Below are positions 15,989-26,200 of a stretch of DNA of 64,000 bases, piece by piece. The notes under the pieces are model-generated. The model saw only the letters and a list, made by a program, of their open reading frames with translations. It was not told where the DNA came from and searched no databases. The position numbers and the translations under genes are program-made. Position 1 is the first letter of the stretch, and each line of letters opens with the position of its first letter. Origin of the DNA: a virus; IMG/VR virus record IMGVR_UViG_3300032307_000731, positions 51,164 through 115,163 of that record. One strand, given 5' to 3'.

Positions 15989-16003
15989 AAACTCAGTCCT
16001 TTT
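15981..16003 (+). terminator. Intrinsic terminator
   Basis: Eight-bp stem AGGACTGA / TCAGTCCT (15981-15988 with 15993-16000, loop aaac) followed by TTTT. The stop codon of the 59-aa ORF is inside the left arm. Confidence 0.8.
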
Positions 16004-16004
16004 G

Positions 16005-16020
16005 TATTTATAATAAAATA
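16005..16020 (+). promoter_or_regulatory. Putative phage promoter motif before tape-measure candidate
   Basis: TATTTATAATAAAATA begins 28 nt before the ATG at 16033, immediately after a terminator T-run. Confidence 0.6.
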
Positions 16021-16032
16021 CTATTTTAAATT

Positions 16033-17829
16033 ATGCAAGCAGCTGAACAATCACCGGAAGAATATAAAAAATCGCTTATTGGCTCTCTTGATGTTGCAAC
16101 AGAATTAGCGTCATACGTTGTTGAGATACAAAAATCATCTATTGAGATAAATAAGGTTTTTGGTCAGGGTAGAGAACGAGTTGACATATTAATGTCAAGT
16201 ATCGCAGATGCGGTCCCTATGGTCAATCGTTTAGGTGGGTCAATGTCTGATGTTGCCAAAACTATTGGTGAAGTTGCGGACGCGTCTAATCGAAATGTTA
16301 TTGCGAGTACTGAGGAGGTTGAGAAACTTTATGCTGCTCAGAAAGTATTAGGTATTAGTGCAAAGGATATGACCAATTCTTTTTTGGATATTGGTGTTGG
16401 TTTGGCTCAGGTTCCTAAACAATTAGAAGATTCTATAGAATACATTCAAAGTATTGGTGGTAACACACAGGCGGTAATGAAATCCGTTACCGGTAATATG
16501 GAACAAATGAATAGGTTCCAATTTGAAGGTGGTGTTGTTGGTTTAACTAAAATGGCCGCACAAGCGTCAATGTTAAGGTTTAATATGAATGAAACCTTTA
16601 GATTGGCGGATAAAGTATTAGACCCTGACGGAGCGATTGAAGTTGCATCCGCATTCCAAAGATTAGGTGTATCGGCAGGTGCCTTAGCTGACCCATTCCA
16701 ATTAATGAATATGTCTATTAATGACCCATCAGGGTTACAAGATAGTTTAGCGGATGTTGCAAAACAATTTACATATTTTGATGAGAAAACTAAAACCTTT
16801 AAAATAAATCCTCAAGGTGTGTTAACACTTAGAGAGATGGAAAAACAAACAGGTGTTAGTGCTGCGGAAATGAGTAAAATGGGGTTAGCGGCTGCGGAAC
16901 TAGACAAAAGATTATCAGCAGTTAATTTAGCAGGATTATCAATTGGAAGTGAGGAAGACAAACAATTCTTAGCGAATATTGCTAAAATGGGTGAAGGAGG
17001 AGAGTATGAAGTTAAAATCAAAAATGAAAAAGGGGAAGAAGAAACTAAAAAATTATCAGAAGTAACTCAAACAGAATTTGATAAATTAATACAAGAACAA
17101 AAAAACGGGCCAAAGAGTTTAGAAGAGATTGCCAGAGTTCAAATGAACATTTCGGAAACCGTTAAAGGTGATGTCGCAGCAATTAAAAACGCTTTTCTTG
17201 GAGGTACCGCAACCGCAAAACCTGTTAAAGAAACTATAATTGGGGCTCAAAAAACTGCGGATATATTAGGTGGTGAAGCTTCTAAAAAATTTGGAGACAC
17301 TAAAAGTACTAGAGTAGAAGTTGAAACAACGTTGAAAGATTTGGGTACAATGGCGATGGATTTTAAAGAGGGTATTAAACCTGCAACTCAAACATTATCG
17401 GATTACTTAATGAAGGTTGGTAATCAAATGGAATCAGTTCAAAACAAGTTTACTGACGCGTTAAAAGAGTATGGTAAAAATGTTTCTAGTAAATTAGGTG
17501 ATACACCAATGGAACGACTTACAAAAAAAGGGGTTGATACTGCTTTAGAAAAAAGTGGTGTTGAAATACCGTCTAAGACTGCTCCAATAAGTTCAAACAC
17601 CAATAAAATTGAAAATGAAAAAACGATTCCTAAAAATCAAAATATAACCACTAAAAGTACTGTTGATGTTGGAGGAAAAATAGAGGTTGATGTTAAAGTT
17701 CCTGCAGGACTTTCATCAGAACAACTAAAACAAATTTTAGATACTACATTTAATGAGCCGAGATTTAAGGATTATATTGTTAGGTTAATACCTGGTGATT
17801 CAAAAGAACCTGTTTCAAAAACTTATTAA
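16033..17829 (+). CDS. Tape measure protein candidate (T4 gp29 role), 598 aa
   Basis: The protein is a long, helix-rich chain with Ala, Met, Lys and Gly residues and little predicted beta structure. It includes repeated amphipathic helices such as residues 30-130 (EIQKSSIEINKVFGQG, IADAVPMVNRLGGSMSDVAK, VEKLYAAQKVLG) and 170-260. The last 100 residues are Lys/Thr/Ser-rich with a short beta part (KSTVDVGGKIEVDVKVP). Length matches T4 gp29 (590 aa), and the position right after the gp26-like gene fits. If the rule of tail length per residue holds, tail length would be near that of T4. I did not see a named motif, so the call rests on length, composition and position. Confidence 0.65.
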   Translation: MQAAEQSPEEYKKSLIGSLDVATELASYVVEIQKSSIEINKVFGQGRERVDILMSSIADAVPMVNRLGGSMSDVAKTIGEVADASNRNVIASTEEVEKLYAAQKVLGISAKDMTNSFLDIGVGLAQVPKQLEDSIEYIQSIGGNTQAVMKSVTGNMEQMNRFQFEGGVVGLTKMAAQASMLRFNMNETFRLADKVLDPDGAIEVASAFQRLGVSAGALADPFQLMNMSINDPSGLQDSLADVAKQFTYFDEKTKTFKINPQGVLTLREMEKQTGVSAAEMSKMGLAAAELDKRLSAVNLAGLSIGSEEDKQFLANIAKMGEGGEYEVKIKNEKGEEETKKLSEVTQTEFDKLIQEQKNGPKSLEEIARVQMNISETVKGDVAAIKNAFLGGTATAKPVKETIIGAQKTADILGGEASKKFGDTKSTRVEVETTLKDLGTMAMDFKEGIKPATQTLSDYLMKVGNQMESVQNKFTDALKEYGKNVSSKLGDTPMERLTKKGVDTALEKSGVEIPSKTAPISSNTNKIENEKTIPKNQNITTKSTVDVGGKIEVDVKVPAGLSSEQLKQILDTTFNEPRFKDYIVRLIPGDSKEPVSKTY

Positions 17830-17834
17830 TAATC

Positions 17835-17850
17835 TATTTATAAAATAAAA
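17835..17850 (+). promoter_or_regulatory. Putative phage promoter motif
   Basis: TATTTATAAAATAAAA begins 23 nt before the ATG at 17858. Confidence 0.55.
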
Positions 17851-17857
17851 ATCATAG

Positions 17858-20800
17858 ATGTCAAATAGTCCATTAGATTTAATTAACTCGGATGCGTTCA
17901 GAAAAAAACTTATAACAAGAAATTTAGTACCTTATGCTAAATCTCCAAATAGACCTTCTGTACAAGTTCCGTATGAGCATATTCAATCAGATTTATCGGT
18001 TATTGATAGCCCTGACCAACTTATTGATGTTCCTTCATTTGCAAACCAATTATATCCATTAAACAGATATGGTAATGAGGGTGGATACGAACAAGTTCCT
18101 GACCCAAATGGTTTAACGAATACCATTTCAAATCAAGGTGAATATGGACCGGGACAACAAGATGCTCATATAGTTGATGAAGGTTATGATGCAGTTAGAT
18201 TATGGAGACCATTAAATGCCTATGCTGACGGATTAAATGTTTTTGACTCTGCGGAATCATTTTCAAGTTTAGAGACAGTTAGACCTGACCAAGACAGACA
18301 AAGTAATGGACAACCATACCCTGGCCCAATTGTTGCGTCATCATATTCTCCTTTATCAATCTTATTATCAACTAATCCAACCGGTAGTAATGGTAATTTA
18401 AGTCAAGATTCATATATTGCTCGTTTAGGTGCTCAAACACTTAGAAATGAGTTTCAAGAAAGAATTGCAGCCCGAATAAGACTTGAAACTATAGGACAAG
18501 CCAACATTTTAAATGTAACAAGTGGTACTGATTTAGTTAATATTTTATCAGGACAAGTTCCGATATTAGAACCAAATTGGCAAATAACAGTACCTGCAAA
18601 TCCAATAACCGCAGCGGCTGATTTTGCATTAAGATTAGGGGGTAGTATTTTACCTGTTTCTTTAATACCGGGTTCTTATTTTGACCCAACCATTAATCCG
18701 GGACAACCAACAACTATTCAACAAGTAACTAATGCGATTGCCGGTACAGGTATTGGTAATTTCTTTAATCAACTATTAGGGGGGACACAAACAGGTTCAC
18801 AAATTTTTTATAATAATACAGGGGCCGGTCAAAAATCTCGTTTATTTAAAAACATTGATTACAACAGATACAAACCAAATTTTGTTAGAGGTGTATTTGA
18901 TAGATTGTTAGGTGCTATAACAGGGACCCTTTCTGATAATAGTAACTATTACGTTGGTTCTATAACATCAGAGCCATCTAGAGTGTTTTCTCCTGGTGGG
19001 GATTTACCGGTTGACCAATTTGGAAAAGAACAACAATCACCGGTATACGGACCTCAAGAGTTAGCTCAACTTTATGAAGGACCAAGTAAAGAAGTTAGGT
19101 TAGGGGCTAATGGCCCTACATATTCTAATGGTGGTGGTATTGAAGGAGGTTTTACTTGGGTTTCTCCAAAATATAAAGATAATGCCGGAAAAAAAGTTGG
19201 GTTAGGTGGGGTTGTAACAAATGAAGATGAAGATTTTAAACCATCATCATATAATACAACTGAATCAACAAACATAACTTTTAAAGGAGGTTCTATCTTA
19301 GATGATACTCAGAGAATCATTAATAGCCAACCTCAAGGAGGTCGAAGATTACAACACGTAGGAAATGCGATTGACCAAGTTAGTAAAGTTTTCCATGATG
19401 GATATAAAGAAATTACTAAAGGTTCAAGAGTATATCGATATGTTGGTGCTGTGGGACAAGAAGTTGGGACAGAATATTGTCGTATTTTCGCTAAAGATTT
19501 ACCATATCTACAATACAATGATTTACAAAAAGTAGATGGTATTACAACATCGGGTAGAAGATTTTCAGATTCGGTATTTGACAACACCTATAATTTAAAT
19601 ATCGCCCCAAACAAACAAGAAGGTGGACAAGATTCGACTAATTTGATTGGAACTGAAAATAATGCGTATGCTAAAAAGTATATGTTTTCATTAGAAAATT
19701 TAGCTTGGAGAACATCAAGTACTCCGGGTTATGCGGTTTCTGATTTACCTGTTTGTGAAAGAGGTCCTAATGGAGGACGAGTTATGTGGTTTCCACCATA
19801 TGGTTTAACATTTAGTGAACAAGTATCTGCAAATTGGAATACATCTGAATTTCTTGGGAGACCGGAACCAATTTACACTTATAAAAACACTTCTCGTACT
19901 GGTACTTTAACTTGGAAAATAGTTGTTGACCATCCGTCATCTTTAAATGTTGTTGTTAATAAAGTTTTGGCTAATGAAACAAATAAAGTAAGGATTGATA
20001 GTATTTTAGATTCATTCTTTGCAGGATGTAGAAAATATGATTTATATGAATTAGCCAAAAAATATTATACGGTTAATCCTAATGATTTATATTTGTTACA
20101 ACAGGCGATTACTTCAAAAGAAACGACAAAAGAACAAACTGAATATATTAAAAAAACAATTCAAACAGGTAACAATTCGACTACAGGTGCTGATACAAAT
20201 GTTTCTCAAGCAAGTAGTGTAGATTTATTTGGAAAGTATAAAGATTTGGGATTCTATTTTGAAAATGATTATCCTCAAAAGAATAATGTAAGTGCTTACC
20301 CATCTCAATATAATTTATACATAGGTAATAAAAGTGTTTATAATAGTAAACCAAATGCGGCACAAACTAGTGAAGTTTTTGAAACTGTTGTAACACCTAA
20401 TTATGAGGTAATGAAACAATTGGCGGTTGATATTGGTAAACAATTAAGTGCTAATACTCAGGGTATTGTGACAATAACAATTGATGCAAGTTGTTCCGCA
20501 CCTGCGACTCCGTCGTATAATGTTGAATTAGCAAAAAGAAGGATTGAATCAGCTATTAAATTTTTCCAAGAAAACGAAAATACTAAAAAGGAGTTTGGTA
20601 AAAGATTATTGGTAAATGAAGGTAGAAGTTTAGGAGAGCAAACCACCACATTACCTTTAGCGTCTAAATCAAGACAAGCCCCATATACATTACCTTTCGT
20701 TAGTAAACAAAGTGTAAATTGTACTGACCAAGACTCTAGTGTTGTCGGAGGTGATATTAAAGTAGGTGCTAAAGAAGTTTATACTTATGGTGCGATGGCA

Positions 20801-22888
20801 TGTAGAAGAGCGTATATTAGTTCAATTAAATCAACTTTAAATAACCCAACAACTACACCGCCAGCACAATTTACTACCGTTCTTGAGGGTAATAAAGTAC
20901 TGAAAACGGTTAAAGAAGAAGTTGTTAGTCAAGAGTACAAACCTAGAGATAATATTACTAAAAGAGTTTTAAGAGCGTTATTATCAGAATGTGATTATTT
21001 TGAAACAATAAAAGCAGAAACACCTATGGTTTATGATAACTTGAGAGATAAATTAAAATTCTTTCAACCTGCATTCCATTCAACAACTCCTGAAGGATTG
21101 AACTCTCGTCTAACATTTTTACAACAATGTTTGAGACCGGGGGATACTATTCCAACAATTAAAGATGTGAATGGTAGTCAACAATTGCAATATAATAATG
21201 CGACTAACACCTCTTTTGGTGCACCTCCAGTATTGGTACTACGTGTTGGAGATTTTTATAACACTAAAATAATACCAACGTCATTGTCATTACAATATGA
21301 ATCACTTGATATCAATCCTGAGGGTATTGGTATTCAACCTATGATTGCAAATGTGACAATGGGATTTAATTTTGTTGGTGGTAGTGGATTAAAAGAGTCA
21401 ATTGATAAGTTACAAAATGCATTAACGTTTAATTATTATGCTAATACTGAGATTTGGGACGATAGAGCCGATGTTACGTCAAATGAAGAATTCTTAAAAT
21501 CGTTAGATAAAGAATTTTTGGCGATGGCACCACCTCCATCACCACCTACATTGAATCAGGCAGAGGTTGAAAATGGTCAAAATAATAATAGTGCTATTGG
21601 AACAATTACAACAAATGAGATTACTGCAACTGAGGAAAAAGGTACTTTAAATTATTCTGATTTTATGGTTAAAGTTGTTAAAGAAACTCAAACTTATTTC
21701 CAAACAATTGTTAATAAGACAAAAGAAAGTGTTAATCAATATAACAACGCTGTTCGTCAACAATGGATGTTAGAAAGGTCATATACTCAAGGTAATATTA
21801 GAACATCTGAGAATCCAACTGTGTTATTTGGAAAACCAAGTAATGTTGAAAAAAGATTTGATGAAATTTTTGCGTCATTACAGAAGAACATTTCAGATGG
21901 AGATGAAGGTTTTATACAATGGATGTCTTCTCCTTCATTTGGGTTTTCAACTAAAGTAATTCGACAACTTAAGGATAATTACATTAATTTAGTTAAAAAC
22001 AAAAGAGGTTCATTCCAAAATGCAATTAGCAAGATAACTCAGGATGTTACTAATGTTGAACAAACTTATATCCAAACATTAGGTAGAGCTAATACTATTA
22101 TTTTCCAAGGAATGACTGATATGGGTACTGATGGATATCAGTCAAAATCGGGGCCTGTTAGGGTTTATAATACAAGTGGTACAACAAATGTTAATATTAC
22201 ATCAAATGGTGCCGCTAACACATTAATTGAATTAGTTAATGATATCAATACAATTAAATCGGGTATTACTGAATTTAATAAAATTATTTCGAGTACTTAT
22301 GATTTCACGTATGAGGGACAAAAATATACCGGTATTTTAGTTTATGGAACTGACACTAAAGGTAAAACGGGTACTGACGCACCTACGGTTGAAAAAGTGT
22401 TTAATCCTTTTAGTAAAAATAATGACTTCCAAAATGATATTTTTAAACGAGTTTATATGATTATTTCAGATGATATTCTTGATACTAAAAAATATGAAAC
22501 ATTTAAAACTGCGATGATTGGTAATATAATTGGTAACGCTAGTATTATTGGAACCGGATTTGATGATATTGAGAAAAAATTTGATGATTATTGGTTGGTT
22601 AAAACAAAACCATTATTCTTAAATGAAACAAATATTACAAAATCATTTATTGATAATATTGAGAAAACACCATTAAAAGATTTCTTAATATACACACCTT
22701 TTGATAAAAAATCTAGAGAGTTTTTTTATACAACATTAAGTAACGCTACTGATAATAAAAAGAAATCTCAAGAAACAATGATTTCATCATTGGGTGATAC
22801 GACAAATAGGAATACAGACATAAACAAATGGAATAGTGAAGATGGAGTTAATTCATTGGCATATATTTCAAAAGTAAAACTTAATTAA
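17858..22888 (+). CDS. Giant baseplate/tube-initiator-like protein with OmpA-like segment, 1676 aa
   Basis: This large virion protein contains two readable parts. Residues about 640-700 (MWFPPYGLTFSEQ, FLGRPEPIYTYKNTSRTG, TLTWKIVVDHPS) match the core of T4-type baseplate tube-cap proteins (gp48/gp54 class). Residues about 840-900 resemble an OmpA-like domain: a strand ending in VTITIDAS, then YNVELAKRRIESAIKFFQ, which has the YNxxLSxRRAxxV pattern, although the Asp of the usual peptidoglycan contact is uncertain. The N-terminal 450 residues are Pro/Gly/Asn-rich; the C-terminus (1150-1676) has helical Lys-rich regions. T4 gp48 and gp54 are only about 320-365 aa. It likely initiates tube assembly at the baseplate. 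The gene stops in the TAATG overlap with the next. Confidence 0.65.
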   Translation: MSNSPLDLINSDAFRKKLITRNLVPYAKSPNRPSVQVPYEHIQSDLSVIDSPDQLIDVPSFANQLYPLNRYGNEGGYEQVPDPNGLTNTISNQGEYGPGQQDAHIVDEGYDAVRLWRPLNAYADGLNVFDSAESFSSLETVRPDQDRQSNGQPYPGPIVASSYSPLSILLSTNPTGSNGNLSQDSYIARLGAQTLRNEFQERIAARIRLETIGQANILNVTSGTDLVNILSGQVPILEPNWQITVPANPITAAADFALRLGGSILPVSLIPGSYFDPTINPGQPTTIQQVTNAIAGTGIGNFFNQLLGGTQTGSQIFYNNTGAGQKSRLFKNIDYNRYKPNFVRGVFDRLLGAITGTLSDNSNYYVGSITSEPSRVFSPGGDLPVDQFGKEQQSPVYGPQELAQLYEGPSKEVRLGANGPTYSNGGGIEGGFTWVSPKYKDNAGKKVGLGGVVTNEDEDFKPSSYNTTESTNITFKGGSILDDTQRIINSQPQGGRRLQHVGNAIDQVSKVFHDGYKEITKGSRVYRYVGAVGQEVGTEYCRIFAKDLPYLQYNDLQKVDGITTSGRRFSDSVFDNTYNLNIAPNKQEGGQDSTNLIGTENNAYAKKYMFSLENLAWRTSSTPGYAVSDLPVCERGPNGGRVMWFPPYGLTFSEQVSANWNTSEFLGRPEPIYTYKNTSRTGTLTWKIVVDHPSSLNVVVNKVLANETNKVRIDSILDSFFAGCRKYDLYELAKKYYTVNPNDLYLLQQAITSKETTKEQTEYIKKTIQTGNNSTTGADTNVSQASSVDLFGKYKDLGFYFENDYPQKNNVSAYPSQYNLYIGNKSVYNSKPNAAQTSEVFETVVTPNYEVMKQLAVDIGKQLSANTQGIVTITIDASCSAPATPSYNVELAKRRIESAIKFFQENENTKKEFGKRLLVNEGRSLGEQTTTLPLASKSRQAPYTLPFVSKQSVNCTDQDSSVVGGDIKVGAKEVYTYGAMACRRAYISSIKSTLNNPTTTPPAQFTTVLEGNKVLKTVKEEVVSQEYKPRDNITKRVLRALLSECDYFETIKAETPMVYDNLRDKLKFFQPAFHSTTPEGLNSRLTFLQQCLRPGDTIPTIKDVNGSQQLQYNNATNTSFGAPPVLVLRVGDFYNTKIIPTSLSLQYESLDINPEGIGIQPMIANVTMGFNFVGGSGLKESIDKLQNALTFNYYANTEIWDDRADVTSNEEFLKSLDKEFLAMAPPPSPPTLNQAEVENGQNNNSAIGTITTNEITATEEKGTLNYSDFMVKVVKETQTYFQTIVNKTKESVNQYNNAVRQQWMLERSYTQGNIRTSENPTVLFGKPSNVEKRFDEIFASLQKNISDGDEGFIQWMSSPSFGFSTKVIRQLKDNYINLVKNKRGSFQNAISKITQDVTNVEQTYIQTLGRANTIIFQGMTDMGTDGYQSKSGPVRVYNTSGTTNVNITSNGAANTLIELVNDINTIKSGITEFNKIISSTYDFTYEGQKYTGILVYGTDTKGKTGTDAPTVEKVFNPFSKNNDFQNDIFKRVYMIISDDILDTKKYETFKTAMIGNIIGNASIIGTGFDDIEKKFDDYWLVKTKPLFLNETNITKSFIDNIEKTPLKDFLIYTPFDKKSREFFYTTLSNATDNKKKSQETMISSLGDTTNRNTDINKWNSEDGVNSLAYISKVKLN

Positions 22889-23211
22889 TGGCTTTTCAAT
22901 ATTGGAATAGATACAGTGAATTTTTAATTAACGGTGAACAAACCGTAGTTCCATATGTGCAACTACCTCAAAAAACTACCGACAAAGCTTATATCTATAA
23001 AGTTGCTAAAAGTAGATTGGATAAAGTTTCACAGGAGTATTACAATTCACCATACTTTAGTTGGTTAATTTTACAAGCTAACCCTCAATTTGGTGGGTTG
23101 GAAAATAATATATATGACGGGGCTATCTTGATAATTCCATTTCCTTTACTACCATCTTTACAGGATTATAAGGCAGCGTTAGAAAATCATTTTTATTATT
23201 ATGGCAGGTAA
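22888..23211 (+). CDS. 53: Baseplate wedge protein, gp53-like with LysM-type fold, 107 aa
   Basis: The order YWNRYSEFLING, then YIYKVAKSRLDKVSQEYYNS, PYFSWLILQANPQ and IYDGAILIIPFP matches a LysM-like module as used in short gp53-type wedge proteins (a helix after the first strand, W-x-x-L-x-x-A-N-P, then an I-P-x-P exit strand). T4 gp53 is longer (about 196 aa), so only the core is present. In T4 gp53 links wedges around the hub. The gene is bound by TAATG overlap upstream, and the giant hub-like gene starts 11 bases inside its 3' end. Confidence 0.65.
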   Translation: MAFQYWNRYSEFLINGEQTVVPYVQLPQKTTDKAYIYKVAKSRLDKVSQEYYNSPYFSWLILQANPQFGGLENNIYDGAILIIPFPLLPSLQDYKAALENHFYYYGR

Positions 23212-26200
23212 CTTACAAGCAGACAACAGCGGAGATATTTTAGTTGAGTTTGATTACAACAATATCATTGTAGTTGACCCAAATAAAACAATTGACTCTC
23301 AAGGTAAAATTCAAGAAAGATTGGTTGACCATGAGAGTTTGGTTATGTATGCAAATTTGGAAGCAGAAGTTCTTCCAAGAACTAAACTAGCGGTAGGGGG
23401 TAGTCCTGAAGATAGAATTAGAACCATTTCTGTTGCCAAAATGAATTTTTTAAAACCAACCAAAGATTCGTTTTTAGGTGTGGGTTACTATGATGAGTTA
23501 ACCGGAGAAAATTCAACCAAATTTAAAGGTGCTAATCAAATGATGGAAAAGGCGGTTGACCCAAAAAATGGTGACACCCCTTATATTATTAGTTCTCCTG
23601 CAAATTTAAAAGATGTTTTCGATAATGGTTTATTAGGTATTACACAGATTAATGTTACTACTAATTCATCATTTGTTCCTTCAGTTACAATGGAATTAGA
23701 AGATGTTCAAGGAAAGGCGTTATTTCAATTGGGTAATAATTCACCATACGCGGCGTTTTTTAATTTACCATATCCACCATTTTATTTAACACTTAAAGGT
23801 TACTATGGTCAGGCGATTAGATATCAATTAAATTTAGAGACTTTTAACGCTCGATTTAATTCATTTAGTGGAAATTACCAAGTTAGTTTAAAGTTTAAAG
23901 GGTACAAGTTTAATGTTCTAAATGAAATATCAATGGGACATTTACTTGCAGTGCCACACATGTATGGTCAAAGATTTGACATATCTACAACTCCAGGGGG
24001 TACTCAAGAATCTAACAAACAAGCAGAATCTCAATCTAACGTTGAGGGTAGGGCATCTCAAAATAATGCCTTAAGCCAAGATGAGGTTGTTACTCAAATT
24101 GTTTCAGAAAAAGGTTATCAGAAAATTATTGAGGTTTATAGTGAATATAAATCTAAAGGATTAATTCCTGCTAATTTACCTGAATTAACTTTATTTCAGT
24201 TAATGACTAAATTACAAACATTTGAGAATAATATAATGGCATCTTTTCCTCGTGCAAAAGTTGCTCCTCTTACTAATATTAGAAGTTATAAAGAAGTTCT
24301 GAAACAATACTTTGATGCTGTTAGAGGTTCAAATCTATCATGGTTTAATAAATATTTAAATCCAAAACCTATTGTAACTAATGGGAATGAAAAAATATAT
24401 GTATTTAAAGAACTTAGCCGAGAAGATAAGGACTATGCGATAACATTGTTGGAATCTTATATAAAAAAATTCAATAATGCTTTGTCTGAAAACGCTACTT
24501 TAGGTAAGAATGGTGAATCTCCAATTGTTAATCCAATAGCGTTAAAAACGATTGAGATAGACCCACCAACAGATGAATCTATTAATTGGAAAGAAACTGT
24601 TAGGTTACAAACAGGTAAAGTATTACCAACCATTGAGGATGAACAAAAAGTTAAAGAATTGATTTATCTTACAAAAATACCTGCAGCAGCAAAAACAGAA
24701 ACCAATGGTAAAACATCGGTTGATATAGTTAATACAAAATTTTTCATATTTGAAGGTAATGGTCGATTTGACAATCAAATATCATTAATAGAGGCACAGG
24801 CAAATAAAAAATTGTCAGAATATGAGGCGTCAATCTCAGCTGAATTGTTAAGGAAAATTGAAGATACTGATACAGGTCTTGGATTTAAACCAACGGTTAG
24901 AAATATGATTGCGGTTGTAATGGCTTCAGCAGAAGCGTTTATTCGTTTAATGGATGACGTTCATACTAACGCATGGAATGTAAAATATGACCCAGTTAGA
25001 AAACAGGCGATATTAGATAATCCTTCATCGGCTCCAAGTTCGGAGACAATACAAAAAGTGGCCATTACAACAGAGGCTCAACAATCAAATCAAGGTTTAA
25101 GTAATTCTGAAATACCTGTTTATCCATGGCCGTTATTTTTTGTTGAAACACCTGAAGACACTAAAGGAAGATTTCAATTGAAATACATTGCGGACCCATC
25201 AGTTGTTGACTTAACCCAAGGTTATTTATATGACAAATGGCCTGAGGTTGAATTTGTGGAAGAATATATGATTGGTTTAACTCAAAAATTTAGTCAACCG
25301 TCAGCACCACCACCATTAGATAATCAAAGAGATACTAATAGGATTAATATTAATGCAATTGAATTTCCATCAGAAGGATTACCTTATGTTAACAAAGAAG
25401 AAGTTAAGTTCTTTTATGAAATATGGGAAAGACAATTTTTAACATCACATTATTCAAATTTAATTAGGGCTAATCAAAATCAAATTGATTCATTAATTAA
25501 ATTAAACTCTGAGGCAGAGGTTAATAATATTGTTAAAGGAATTGGTGTGAGTTCTCCATATTTAAGTTTAAAATTAAAAAATTACGATTTAAATGCTTCA
25601 AATTATCAGGAGTTTTTAAAAACTATTTCAAATTCAGGAACCGGTAGAGCTTATCAAGATTATATCAGAGATTTTTTTGTTACACCATACATTAGAAATT
25701 TAACAGAAAATTCTTATAGTATTTTAAGTGTTAACGATATCGGTAAGCTACCTCAATCAAGTACTAAATCAGATGCGTTACAATCTTTATTATTGAATGC
25801 GTCTAATGAGCCATTGGTTATTGATACGTTACCTTATACAGACCCGACATGGTGTTTAAATAATTTAAGTTCAAGTAACAAATCGGTTGGAAATGAAGTT
25901 TTTAATACAAAACAAACTTTAAAAGTTTTTGAACCAAGAAAAGTTATTGCAAATTTCACAGACGTATATGATTTTACTACTAATAGACCTGTAACGAATT
26001 TTTCTTTTTATCAAAATCAAAATCCTACTGTGTTTGCAATACTAGGGTTAAATGGTTTTTACGAGTCTCGAACACCAAAAACTTTTGTGGCGACCGAAGG
26101 GTATTGTGATTACACAACCCCAACAAATGCGTTACCATTTAGAACTACAACTTCAATATTGAACACACCTTATTTTGTTAATTCAATTCAAAATGGTGTG

